From contig WBMW01004108.1 of assembly GCA_013396635.1 (NCBI GenBank), positions 1,034,223 through 1,098,222 on the forward strand: a stretch of DNA of 64,000 nt, read 5' to 3'. A model generated the notes under the pieces. The model searched no databases and was not told the DNA's origin. It saw only the letters and a list, made by a program, of their open reading frames with translations. The DNA comes from Penelope pileata (taxonomy: Eukaryota; Chordata; Aves; Galliformes; Cracidae). Below, piece by piece: positions 12,201-21,700 of the stretch (the stretch's first letter is position 1; every line of letters begins with the position of its first letter). Both the position numbers and the translations under genes were made by a program.

Positions 12201-14133
12201 AAATCTATTGCTGAAGCTTTCCGTTATCTTGGCCTTTCATTAAAGGGGATGGAGAGTATCACCAGAATCATTGTGAAATCAACACTTGCTTTTAGGCATG
12301 ATATCTTTCTGAAAACAAAGGCTTCTTCCAAGAACAACTAGTTTGAACTCCGTCGTGTTTGTTTCTTCATGCAGGTGTCAGAGCTTCCACAAAGACACTC
12401 ATAGCTACAGATCTTCAAAACATGACACTATTAATGTTCTTGTCTATTCTGGATTGCTATTGAATTCTACTTGAGAATCATGAAATAAGAAAGCTGAAAC
12501 GCTCTACCAACCACCTCACTACTCACAATGAGTTTTGCTACAGCTAAAGATGCACAACATCTCAAGTGCTCTCCACATCTCCTTTCTGTTGCTTAAGTGA
12601 AGAACTTCAGCCATTGTTTTCAAAAAAAAAAAAGAGCCTCTAAATGCCTGCCTGAGATTACCAGGAGTGGTCTGGCATTGCCTGGCCCAGCCTGACTCCA
12701 CAATTCTTGCATCACCACATTCTGCAGGCAGGGAGTTGGTTCAGCCTTACACAACACAGTCCATTTTTCTCCCCCTCCAAAAGTGTACTTATTCCACTTA
12801 CACCTAAAGGCAGGGAGCATTCTATGCAAGCTTAAATGTAGTGATTTTATAATGCAAGTAAGAGAGCACTCTTCCTACAACCATTTCCCTGCCTACCTCT
12901 GCCCCACAGATCCAGTCCACACTGCTGTGCCAATCTGGGCAGCACATTCTTGCTAAAGGGCAAATATAAAGTCCCCAATTACACACTTTGTATACAAAAA
13001 GCAGCCTCCAGAGTTGACTTTTATGCACAGAGAAAGGAATACCACCTACCAAAATCAGATTATTTTGGGGCTGTCTCCCAATAACTCCAAGAAACTATTT
13101 CCAAGACAGCAGACCACATTCAACTTTTCCTTTGGAAAGAACCAGAAAACCCACTGCTGTGTTCACTGAGTAGCAGCAAAGTAGGCTGGTCCATGACTTG
13201 CAAAATTAACCAAATTTGGAGTATTTCTCATTTATGTGTATTCTAGGACATCTGGTAAAAACGTGAATTCCGTAAGCGAGGGCATTAATTTGCATCTTTG
13301 CCTTAACTTGTTGTTGATTGCCTTAAAACTTCTAGACTGTTAATCTTCTGGAGATCTCTAACATTTCTGCTAACTGCAGCTGTAGAAGGGCTTGAGAAGT
13401 TATTTGGAGACACCTATATAGGGAAACAATTTCTCCAGGGAGAAAAAAACGTTGGACAGAAGGACAGAAATACAGAAGCAACATCTTGTAACAAGGACTA
13501 GATCCACAAGAGACCATCACAGGCTTAAATTTTTACTGCAAATGAACAGCTTAGGTTTCTAAAGACTTCTGTGGATCTCTTATGGCATACAGTCCCACAA
13601 CTACTGCTTAGCTCAGAAGATGCTACAGTACCATACCTGTCTGCTACATCCATATCCCCTTCGATCTTGTTGAGTCCTCTCATGATGTTATCAAACTGCT
13701 CCCCCTGGTAATGCAGCACTTTTGCTGTGTCCTCCAGCCGTTTCTGCGACCCAGTCAATAACCCAGTCAGTTCCTTTCCCTTTGTTGTCTGCAAAGCTGC
13801 TGCTTCTGCTCCTGCACCTTGGCTCGACAGTAACTGCTCCCTCCAGAAGTGCTCAAGGATGTTGAACACCACATTTCTGCTGGGTTGCAGGGAACTGAAC
13901 CAGTGCTTGGTGTTCTTCTCCAAGATGGTAAGAGAGCTGAAGATTAAATGTGAAGATTCCTTCTTGATCTCACTGATACTAGAAAGATGGAAGTTGACCA
14001 AAACCTCCCCAGTCTTGTCAGCTGTAAATTTGATTGCAACAGGGGTCAGTGAGAGTCTGCCAGAGACCCATTGCTTGTTGGTGTCCAGGTAGTAAGAACA
14101 AGGCCAGCTATGGATGCGTATGTCTTCGTTCAT
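4641..14133 (-). CDS. SNAP47: SNAP47, SNAP-25-family SNARE protein (C-terminus missing from window)
   Basis: SNAP47 is an atypical SNAP-25-type SNARE that acts in membrane fusion and trafficking; unlike SNAP-25 it has no palmitoylated cysteine cluster. Coding exons on the minus strand are 14133-13637, 9065-8581 and 4771-4641, together 371 codons with matching phases (2, 1 and 0). The first exon encodes a PH/GRAM-like domain (about 1-110, with IHSWPCSYYL and KHWFSSLQPSRNVVF) and then the first SNARE helix (about 112-166, GSQKRLEDTAKVLHYQGEQF). The second encodes a second PH-like region (GILIRIPVIITHRT, DDIKVHTPYEISVRQRFIGK). The third is a linker ending at KELKQ, where the second SNARE helix should begin. 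From this start the human protein is about 48 residues longer, so only the last exon is missing. I chose the ATG at 14133 because it matches the human core start; the frame stays open upstream to the acceptor. Head-to-head with JMJD4. Confidence 0.95.
4772..8580 (-). other. SNAP47: SNAP47 intron between the linker exon and the second PH-like exon
   Basis: The borders are GT (8580) and AG (4772). It holds A-runs near 6930-6948 and 6976-6986 and a T-run near 7778-7792. I recognised no CR1 element or other exon. A 145-codon plus-strand frame overlapping its right end is antisense chance. Confidence 0.7.
8581..9065 (-). CDS. SNAP47: SNAP47 second coding exon (residues 166-327)
   Basis: The acceptor CCCCTAG lies before 9065 and the donor CAG|GTACGT at 8581/8580. 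The first base completes the Arg codon split by the previous junction. The exon opens with LLTELESPSWWPFSSKLW and carries the second PH-like region. It ends in phase 1. Confidence 0.95.
9231..9291. repeat. A30 tract, T11 run and 5-base assembly gap
   Basis: Thirty A residues (9231-9260) are followed by CCGCCTCCTC, eleven T residues (9271-9281), GAAAT and five Ns (9287-9291). The A and T runs could pair as a hairpin, which may explain the sequencing gap. Confidence 0.9.
9805..9904 (+). repeat. CR1 3'-end fragment
   Basis: The stretch reads TTAGGGACATGGTTAAGG, then GTTGGACCAGATGATCTTAG, AGGTCTTTTCCAACC and ATTCTATGATTCT. It is the same CR1 subfamily type as the copy at about 32175-32346. Confidence 0.9.
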
Positions 14134-14192
14134 CAGCTCGCTGTTCGGATCCTCTTCCACAACAGCAACGCTTTCAAAGCCAGAAAAAGAAA
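13637..14192 (-). CDS. SNAP47: SNAP47 first coding exon (residues 1-165)
   Basis: The acceptor is a pyrimidine tract ending TCTAG before 14192 and the donor is CAG|GTATGG at 13637/13636. Coding from the ATG at 14133-14131 gives the PH-like domain and first SNARE helix. The 19 codons between acceptor and ATG contain no stop and include a GTG but no ATG, so they are either 5' UTR or part of a longer N-terminus begun in an upstream exon. Confidence 0.95.
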
Positions 14193-17100
14193 CTAGAAGA
14201 GAAAAAAAATTCTTAACAACATTAACTTAACATTACACACAATTAATCCTATCCACAGCTGGTTTCCAGCACGTTCATTATATCTTTCTAGGTACATACA
14301 CAAGACAGATTTGGAAATAGATGCAGGTGGTTTATAAAATTTGGTAGTCATTCCCTTCAGGAAAAGATCTCACCCTTTCTGAACAGGACCACCAGTATTA
14401 TTGTCCACTCCACAACAGAACTGCCTTCCCTTCTTAAAATGTTCTCATGATGTTTCAGCATGTGATTTACAACAGCATCAGCTCCAAACGACCACTGCAT
14501 TAACACATGGGATACCTAAAACCTGATGGGCTGTAAGTGGCAGGGCAGGTGCTCTGTAATTACATTATTCTCTGTGTTCATATGCCTACATCCACACCTG
14601 TGTGGGAAGGAGAATCTACCAACAACAGGAATACAAGAAGCTTTCACCAATTTTTGAGTCTTTCACATACGCCTTTTCAGTGGAAAGCTATTGTGTAAAA
14701 ATTTTTCTATTCCCTACCTCTCCATCATATGTGAATTCCCAGAGACCAACACATACCAAACAAAATCCAGGAAGCACCAACCCAAAGCCATCAAAATACA
14801 CACACACAACAACAATCCATTCCTTCCTCTCCCACTTTGAGCTATCAACATCCAGGTATGCTGCAAACACACCCAGGTGAAAAGGATGACATAGATGTAT
14901 AAGAAGAGGTGACAGAACTGACTCTGTTGAGCTCAGCACGAACTGACATCACTCAGTGATGGCAATTACACCTCTGACAGCCCATGTTTTTCCTGGAGCC
15001 TGTGATGCTGCTTGATGATGTAAGATTAATCCCATAAGGCTTGCTCACTGCTGTCTGGAATCCCAGCAACCAAACACAGAGCTGTCACGTGCTTGACCTG
15101 CTTGAATCAAAACAACCTCAAGTCTGGAATGGTAGATTAAAATATATCTGGACCTGCAGCTCTTTCCACACTCCTAAAGATGTTTCTTGCACCCAAAGGG
15201 CCAGACTGTGCCTTGTAATCCTTCACAGTGCTGGATTTAAGCATATGAAAGATCAATTATGTACCACAACTTAATTCCCTGTGAACAATCATTAAGCAAT
15301 GGTGATTTAATCACTTGCTTACTCATTATCTTCTCCAAGTCTTTGATGTATTATAGCATAATGCACAGACTGGTGCCACAGCATTACCATAAGGTGTTCA
15401 GTTGTATGGCACAACAGATGAAAAGTTTGAGCCCTGCCAGATTGATATTGGGGGAAAAAAAGCATTTACAGAATTGAGAAATGCAAGCTTACAAAGCAGC
15501 TGGAGTTAAAAATGAAAATTGTCAATCTGTTCAGGGCTGATAAAACTACAATGCCAGCAGGAGATGCAACATCTTGCTGTAATGTGAGCCAAACAGGGAA
15601 GGGGAAAAAGCCCACAGAAGTGTGATTTAGAAGAGAAGCTAACCACAAAGTAATGGCAAATTGTAAGAAATGCAGTTTCTAACAGCTTTATCAATCATTT
15701 GCTGAATAACTCCATGATCTGGAGATAAAGCTGAAAGCTCTGACCTCAATTCCTCCACCTAGAAAAGGGAGGTGACCACAGAAATATGATGAGATTTGCT
15801 TTCCCCTCTTAGAGGGATGGGGCTTTTTGAACAGTCAATGATCATCATTTCTATTTAGAGGTTATCTTCTGTCATGCAGAACAGAAAAAAATCATTCACA
15901 AAGCAACAGAAAAAAATATTTTAATGATAAGCCAAATGTGACTACAAAGAACCACCCATCACAGACAGGACTTCAGAAGAGCCACAAACTGAGAAGGGGC
16001 TCTTAGTGGATAGCTTAAGTGTAAAAACCTTCTATCAGGGATACACAGTTATGTGCTACTAAGTGTGTAATTCTGTTAGCAGAACTGACATCTATACCAC
16101 TGTGCAACAAAAGCATAAGTTCCATTACATTCCTGTTAAACAGGAATTAGAAATTACAAATCTAGATTAGGTTTAACTGCTTGAAACTGCCCAGATTTAA
16201 CTTTGATTTTTCCCAATTCTGTAAAGCATTTTCAGAGACACCAGCTTCTCCCTCACTGACATTACACATTCAGATTTGAAACTGTCATCCGTTCAGCATG
16301 TTTTTAAGACAGCACACACACAGAGGACTCAGCTTCTCAGAAATGCTGGTAACAGTAACACGATAGCAAACAAAGTAAACCAAAATAAACATCTAGTATT
16401 ACATCCTCCAGCTTCTCCAACCCTAAACATACTGTAAAGGCAAACAAAATTTACTGCAATTTACCAAAACAACTTCTCAGCAGCCTCCCAATCCATCAAG
16501 TGTGTCACATTTAGGACCAACCTCAACACCAAGCCCTGATCCCAAGAGCATGCAACTGCTTTCTGCTTAGTTTTGTTGTTATTTATATATATTATTTATA
16601 AAATAACACAGCCTGTGAGCAGCTTGCTGGTAGTTACACCTTCTTCTGAAAAATCTGAGACACTGGAAGATTCTGTGCACCGCAGAGGATCACAGGGGAA
16701 GGCTGGAAGCAAATCATATTTCTCAGCACTCGCTGCTGGGACAGGCACAGCAGAACAAGATGTCATCTGAGAAACAACTCCCAGACCCTGCAAACAGCAA
16801 CAGCCACCTTCAGCAAGGCACAGCCACACCGAGGATCCAAGGAGCAACAGTAAACAGGCAAGAGACTCTTAAACTTGTGTAAAATCTCAGGGTAGAGCCT
16901 GTTTTCAGAGGCTCCCTGAAGCCTTCTCATTACCACTGAGATTGTAAAAACAACAACATCTGATGCAGTCACACAGCTGTGCCATATCAGTACATTTCTA
17001 AACCACCTCTCAAGCTCCTTACCTCTGTCTGTAGATGCAGAAGCCCCAGGCAGCCTTTTGGGAACTGCTGTCTCTATAGAACTGTTCATCTGTACAACAA

Positions 17101-18850
17101 TTTTTTTCCCCTTTGTATTTCTCTTCAAAGTCCAAGAGAACAGGTGGAAAAAAAATGAAGTGAAAGCAAAAATCCTATGCCCATTAACAGAAACAAATAG
17201 ATATATACAGCCAACAGAGAAGGTGTGCTTACCCCTGGATCTAAGAGTAAAAAAGTCCTCTCAGTCCAGGGGAAGAAAGGAAGCTGTCACTTGACCTGTG
17301 TACATATGTGTGTGCCTTGGGTCATATGACTTTTGACTCACCTGCCTGACAGTCAGCTTCTTTCTGTGCATGAGGGCAACATTTTCAAGCAAAAGCCTAT
17401 TTGGTAGTTAAATCCATTCATTGTTCCAGTACATTTTTCCCCCAACATAATGATGCTTTAACTAGCACTGAATCTATATAACTTTTTCCCCACCACTCAG
17501 AAGAAGCAATTTGAACAATGCATAAATGAAAACGCACATAAGAAAAACCAAGGATAATTTTATTGGACAACAAAAACACAGATGTGGCACAGAACATTGC
17601 TGCTGCTCAAGAGCCTTCAACAGTGAACCATTAATTTAACACAAGACTTTACGAAATCTGATTAAAACACAGTTCAAATTTCAACAGCATTAAACAAAAA
17701 TAAAGAAATGTGCACAGCCATCTGAAGTTTGCTGGGAAAAAGCATTGTTTGCTTCACCTGTGACACTCATGTATTTTACATCTCTGATGGGTATTAACCT
17801 GTGATTGTGGTTTCTGAGCTGCTAAAAATAGTTTTCCTAGTGTTCTGTAACTCTACTCTCCTTGAGTCAATTTTAAGGAAACGTATGTGGTCATCTTCTA
17901 TGAGCACTGCCTTTACCAAAGGGAACCTGGCATCTGCCTCTCTCTAATTAGTGTCCAGCACCTACATGGAGGACACTTCATTATGCTTGAGGAAACATGG
18001 AATACCCGTGGGTTTGTAAAATACACTGAAAAAGTGTTATTCCCTTGGAATAAAACAATACAATAAAACTTCTCAGTATCTCCCCCTTGAAAAGAAATGA
18101 GGAGCAGATGTAAATAAGTCCTTTACAACACCATGTAAAAGCAGAAAATAAATTGCATTAAATTACTTATAAACCTACTCTTGATTGCACTTACAGGAGT
18201 TACAGCCTTTAAACAGCTTCTTGTGTATGCAGAGGAAGAACAGGAGCCAGAAAGTGATATCACAGGGAATCCCTTCATATTTTAAGCAAACAGAAGTTTG
18301 CCTACACTTTTGCTCACCCAGCAGACAAGACAGGCAGTCTCTCCCAGCCTGGGCTCCCCAGCATCAGCCCATGACTCACATTCTGCTCTCTGCCTCTCAC
18401 ACAGCAGCACCTCACCCTGAGTGCAGCAGGAACTGGGAGCAGCAAAGAGATGAGGATTATTTCTGACAGCATCACCACAACATGGTATGAATTCTTTAGC
18501 TCATCCACGCCTGGTGGCTGATGCTATAGAAAGCAGCTGACTCACCTTCTCCTGTGAGATCCCTTAATGACATGCAAGCATTGCTAATTGCCCCAGGTGT
18601 GAGGAGACGTTGCATACACACTGAGAAGAGTCTGACAACTCACACCCAGAACACCCTCCCTTCCCAAGGTGCCTACCTCAGAGCCTCCAGAACTCAGGCA
18701 GATTCCTCTCATCTGCCCTTGCTCGTTATCTGCAGAGCATTTCTGCACATCTCTGATGCATTGCTGCGTGCTTTGGGTCCTCCTTCACAGAAGAGGTTTC
18801 CACAAGGTCAGCATCTTTGTTGTTTTTCCCCCCCAGACTCACAAATAACA

Positions 18851-18970
18851 AGTTTTAACAGTCCTCTAGCCCCAGCAACCCTTACAACACAACATTTATA
18901 AGCTCCATCAAGTAGTGCCTCCTCTTTTTTAACTCAAGGTCTGCCACGCTGCCCCACCAGGCTTCTAACT
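18851..18970. repeat. First copy of a 120-base near-identical direct repeat (assembly duplicate)
   Basis: This stretch recurs almost base for base at 19093-19212, both running from AGTTTTAACAGTCCTCTAGC to AGGCTTCTAACT. A single N follows at 18971. The segment between the copies duplicates a third location (19694-19813). This pattern is typical of overlapping contig ends placed in series. Confidence 0.9.
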
Positions 18971-18971
18971 N

Positions 18972-19091
18972 CTCCCACAGCTTGCTCTCCTTCCCAGAAC
19001 CATCCCCAACACACACCATTCCTTTCCTTACCCCAAGCTGGACCTCTCCTCTCCCACAAAAAACCACTTCCCTCCCTTTCTCTTCCCCTTC
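18972..19091. repeat. Segment bounded by single Ns that duplicates 19694-19813
   Basis: It starts CTCCCACAGCTTGCTC and ends CTCTTCCCCTTC, as does 19694-19813, with a few single-base differences. It is enclosed by Ns at 18971 and 19092. Probably a small misplaced contig. Confidence 0.88.
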
Positions 19092-19092
19092 N

Positions 19093-19212
19093 AGTTTTAA
19101 CAGTCCTCTAGCCCAGCAACCCTTACAACAACAACATTTATAAGCTCCATCAAGTAGTGCCTCCTCTTTTTTAACTCAAGGTCTGCCACGCTGCCCCACC
19201 AGGCTTCTAACT
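19093..19212. repeat. Second copy of the 120-base direct repeat
   Basis: Matches 18851-18970 with minor indel differences, then continues into unique sequence TTGTGATTCCCC. This copy is more likely the true chromosomal one, because it joins long continuous sequence on its right. Confidence 0.88.
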
Positions 19213-19693
19213 TTGTGATTCCCCAAGTGATGCTACGAGACACGACGTACTTCCAGGTGAGCCTCCCAGAAACGCAACAAAGACCCACAGCAGCTCTGCA
19301 CTGTGGGAGAATCACCTCCCCTCACCCCTACAGGCCAACAGATCCCCACTGAGGGACGGCTCCTCCACATCAATACATTTCCATCCTTCCATAGGGGGGA
19401 AAAAAATCAAAACCACTCAAAAACACGCCACTTCTGACACAAAGCAGCTCTCTAGAAGACCAAAACCCCACCAAATCCTCCTACATCTGTTTGAACACAA
19501 GACTGCCTCGCTCCCCACATCAGCCCCTGCGCCATCCATGCTAACATTCATCACCTTCCCCTTCAACCCTGACCCTGTCTTGACCTCTCCAACCCAAAAC
19601 AGAGGGGTTCCTTCACTCCCAAGCCTTGCTCCCCTTTCCTCCCAGGGTCCCCCCCCACCTCAGCAGTGACCCCTCTCTCTCTCCCCACTTTCC

Positions 19694-19813
19694 CTCCCAC
19701 AGCTTGCTCCCCTTCCCAGAACCATCCCCAACATACACTATTCCTTTCCTTACCCCAAGCCGGACCTCTTCTCTCCCACAAAAAACCATTTCCCTCCCTT
19801 TCTCTTCCCCTTC
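19694..19813. repeat. Chromosomal counterpart of the misplaced segment 18972-19091
   Basis: Near-identical to 18972-19091. It is continuous with flanking pyrimidine-rich sequence on both sides and is probably the genuine location. Confidence 0.85.
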
Positions 19814-20080
19814 CCCACTATAAGAGCAGCCTTTCTCCTCTCCCAGCACAGCCACCTGCTGCACTAGATCTCTGCTGCCCCAACCCTTTCCCCATGACAG
19901 CAGAGGGGTTGGGCCTAAATGACCTTACAGGTCCCCTGCAACCCGAGCCATCCTGTGCTTCTACAAACAGATGACACCCCTGTCTTTCCCCGGTCCAACT
20001 CCAACGGCTAAATTCACACTCAGGAGGAGGTGAAAAGCATCTTCTCTCCATCACCTCCACAACAACCCTCATCTCTCCTT

Positions 20081-20197
20081 NNNNNNNNNNNNNNNNNNNN
20101 NNNNNNNNNNNNNNNNNNNNNNNNNNNNNNNNNNNNNNNNNNNNNNNNNNNNNNNNNNNNNNNNNNNNNNNNNNNNNNNNNNNNNNNNNNNNNNNNN
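20081..20197. other. Assembly gap of 117 Ns
   Basis: A run of N lies directly left of the CpG-rich promoter block, in a GC- and pyrimidine-rich setting where avian assemblies often lose reads. Reading frames drawn through it are meaningless. Confidence 0.99.
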
Positions 20198-20420
20198 GTA
20201 GGCCAGGCCCCCCCCTCGGCCAGGCCGCCACCCTTCATTCCTTCCCCCTAGGTCAACCCCACCCTCTCCATCTTCATCCTCTCCCCAGCCTCCGGCCGAA
20301 CTGCCCTCCCCACACCCTCACCAACCTCTCCCTTCCCCCCAAACCTCAGCTAAACACCCTTAACGCCCCCATTTCCTCCCCTCCATCCCCGCAGGCCCGG
20401 CCCGCACCCACCTCCCTCAC

Positions 20421-20500
20421 AGCAGCGCAGCCCGAGCCCGCAGCGACGCTCTGCGCCTGCGCCCGCCACCCGCTTCTATTGGCTGAGCCGAGCGGCGCTG
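20421..20500 (-). other. SNAP47: Candidate non-coding first exon of SNAP47 (5' UTR)
   Basis: On the minus strand a donor GCTGCT|GTGAGG occurs at 20421/20420, with an alternative GGAG|GTGGGT a few bases further on. Either could splice to the acceptor at 14192. The exon's 5' edge is arbitrary, since the transcription start is unknown. Confidence 0.4.
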
Positions 20501-20539
20501 CGCACCCCTTCTCACGCTCCCCCCGGCCCCTCCCGTCGA

Positions 20540-20623
20540 GCGCTGAGGTTCCGGGAGCGGCTGGGGGAATCCGTTCTTCCCTCCGCCTTTCGCCCCGCGG
20601 TGCGGCCCCGCTGGGGGCTGGCG
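20540..20623 (+). other. JMJD4: Candidate non-coding first exon of JMJD4 (5' UTR)
   Basis: A strong donor GGCTGGCG|GTGAGTA lies at 20623/20624 inside the CpG island. The matching acceptor upstream of the ATG at 21433 is uncertain; one choice is TCACCCCAG at about 21301-21309. The 5' edge is arbitrary. Confidence 0.4.
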
Positions 20624-21432
20624 GTGAGTATCCTCTTCGTGATGTCCTCTCTGCTCCCCTCAGTCCCACATCCGGCGTGGACGGGCCGTGAGCCCAACGG
20701 GGGGGCGAGGTGTCCGTCGCCCTATGGCGTCCGGGTGCCCCCCGGGAGCTGCGTGAAGGGGGAGCTCCAAATGGCGGCGGCGTCCCTCAGCCCCCGGGGC
20801 CTCCTCTCTTCTGGAGCCTTTCCCTGCACTGTGGTCCCCCTCCCTCCGTGCTCAGCCACCTTCCTGACTTATTAAACCCTTTGCTCCGCCGCCTTCCTTC
20901 CTCATTAAACCTTCGTGGCTTTATTTTTGTGTGTTTATTTGTTTGTTTTGGCTGTTTTTTTGCTTGTTTGTTTGTTTTGTTCTGCCTCTGGGAGCAGCCC
21001 GGAGGGGATTTCCAGAGCGTTGTGTGCCCTCCTCACCCAGCAGCCCTGTCACCATCACTAGGCCTCATTTCCTCAAGCTCTAAATATATATAAATATATA
21101 TAAATATATATAAATATTTATATGTGTGTGTGTTCCCTCCATCCCAGCATTTCATTTAAAAGGGTTATCCCCCTGAAATCGACCTTTCTGCAGTTGTAGG
21201 TGACAGGGGAATGCCTCCACAGTCCAATAACTTTGTAGCCAGGCTTTAAACCTTACCAAGCACCCAAGCTCCCTGCGCTGTGAGATGCTCCTGCACGACG
21301 TCACCCCAGAACATTTGTGTCTTCCTGGGAGATTTCACAGATCAAGGGAATCAGGGCATGTTTTAAAGCAGAGTTTTCTCTCCGTGGTCTAAGAGAACAT
21401 CTCAGCTGCACCAGGAGAAACATCCAGCCTGC
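20624..21432 (+). other. JMJD4: JMJD4 5' non-coding region
   Basis: Lies between the candidate first-exon donor and the start codon. It contains a T/G-rich run with repeated GTTTG units (about 20925-20985) and an AT microsatellite (21081-21120). A TAA in the JMJD4 frame at 21364-21366 precedes the ATG at 21433. Confidence 0.6.
21081..21133. repeat. AT-rich microsatellite followed by a short TG run
   Basis: An 8-base unit of the form ATATATAA is repeated about four times (21081-21120), followed by a (TG)n run (about 21123-21132). Confidence 0.9.
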
Positions 21433-21700
21433 ATGGACAGGGCAACATTTGCCTGTTCCACCGCCTTTTTTCGTGACTACAGCAGCAGTTCGGCTCAGGG
21501 CACGTTCTCCCTCCCCGCGGGACACGTTGACTTTATTGATAAAGTTGACTCGTTCACTTACTCGGACTTTTTTCGGGATTATTTGATTCCCAACCATCCC
21601 TGTGTCTTCTCGGAGAAGTTCACCGATGGCTGGGGCAGCAGGAGACACTGGGTGACGTGGGATGGAAAACCTGATTTCGATCATCTGCTGCAGGAGTTCG
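21433..21700 (+). CDS. JMJD4: JMJD4 coding exon 1 (residues 1-89)
   Basis: Begins MDRATFACSTAFFRDY and contains PNHPCVFSEKFTDGWGSRR. The donor TTCG|GTAAGT at 21700/21701 splits the Gly codon (phase 1). Confidence 0.96.

Larger units (their letters stand above)
9066..13636 (-). other. SNAP47: SNAP47 intron between its first two coding exons
   Basis: The borders are GT (13636) and AG (9066). It contains an A30 tract with a nearby T11 run and a 5-base assembly gap (9231-9291) and one CR1 tail (about 9805-9904). I saw no further exon. Confidence 0.7.
14193..20420 (-). other. SNAP47: SNAP47 first intron (presumed) and pyrimidine-rich promoter flank
   Basis: About 6.2 kb without a recognised coding exon. 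The part from about 18800 to 20380 becomes strongly C/T-rich on the plus strand as it nears the promoter and contains three assembly breaks (N at 18971, N at 19092, and 20081-20197). Its role as SNAP47 intron 1 is inferred from gene direction and a plausible non-coding first exon ending at 20421. Confidence 0.55.
20198..20860. promoter_or_regulatory. CpG-rich bidirectional promoter between SNAP47 and JMJD4
   Basis: CpG dinucleotides are dense here, mainly 20380-20780, and scarce elsewhere in the window. An ATTGG (inverted CCAAT box) lies at 20478-20482, and GCGCCTGCGCCCGCC at about 20454-20468 resembles an NRF1-type site. SNAP47 is transcribed leftward and JMJD4 rightward from it. No TATA box is evident. 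The two genes are also adjacent and divergent in mammals, so a shared promoter is expected. Exact start sites cannot be read from sequence. Confidence 0.75.

Noticed and set aside
17560..17720. Possible retroposed 3' UTR or non-coding RNA (contains TTTTATTGG)
   Set aside because: Only a poly(A)-signal-like motif on the minus strand; no recognisable gene body, poly(A) tail or target-site duplication.
19818..20251. Open frames spanning the N-run
   Set aside because: They exist only because unknown bases cannot contain stops.
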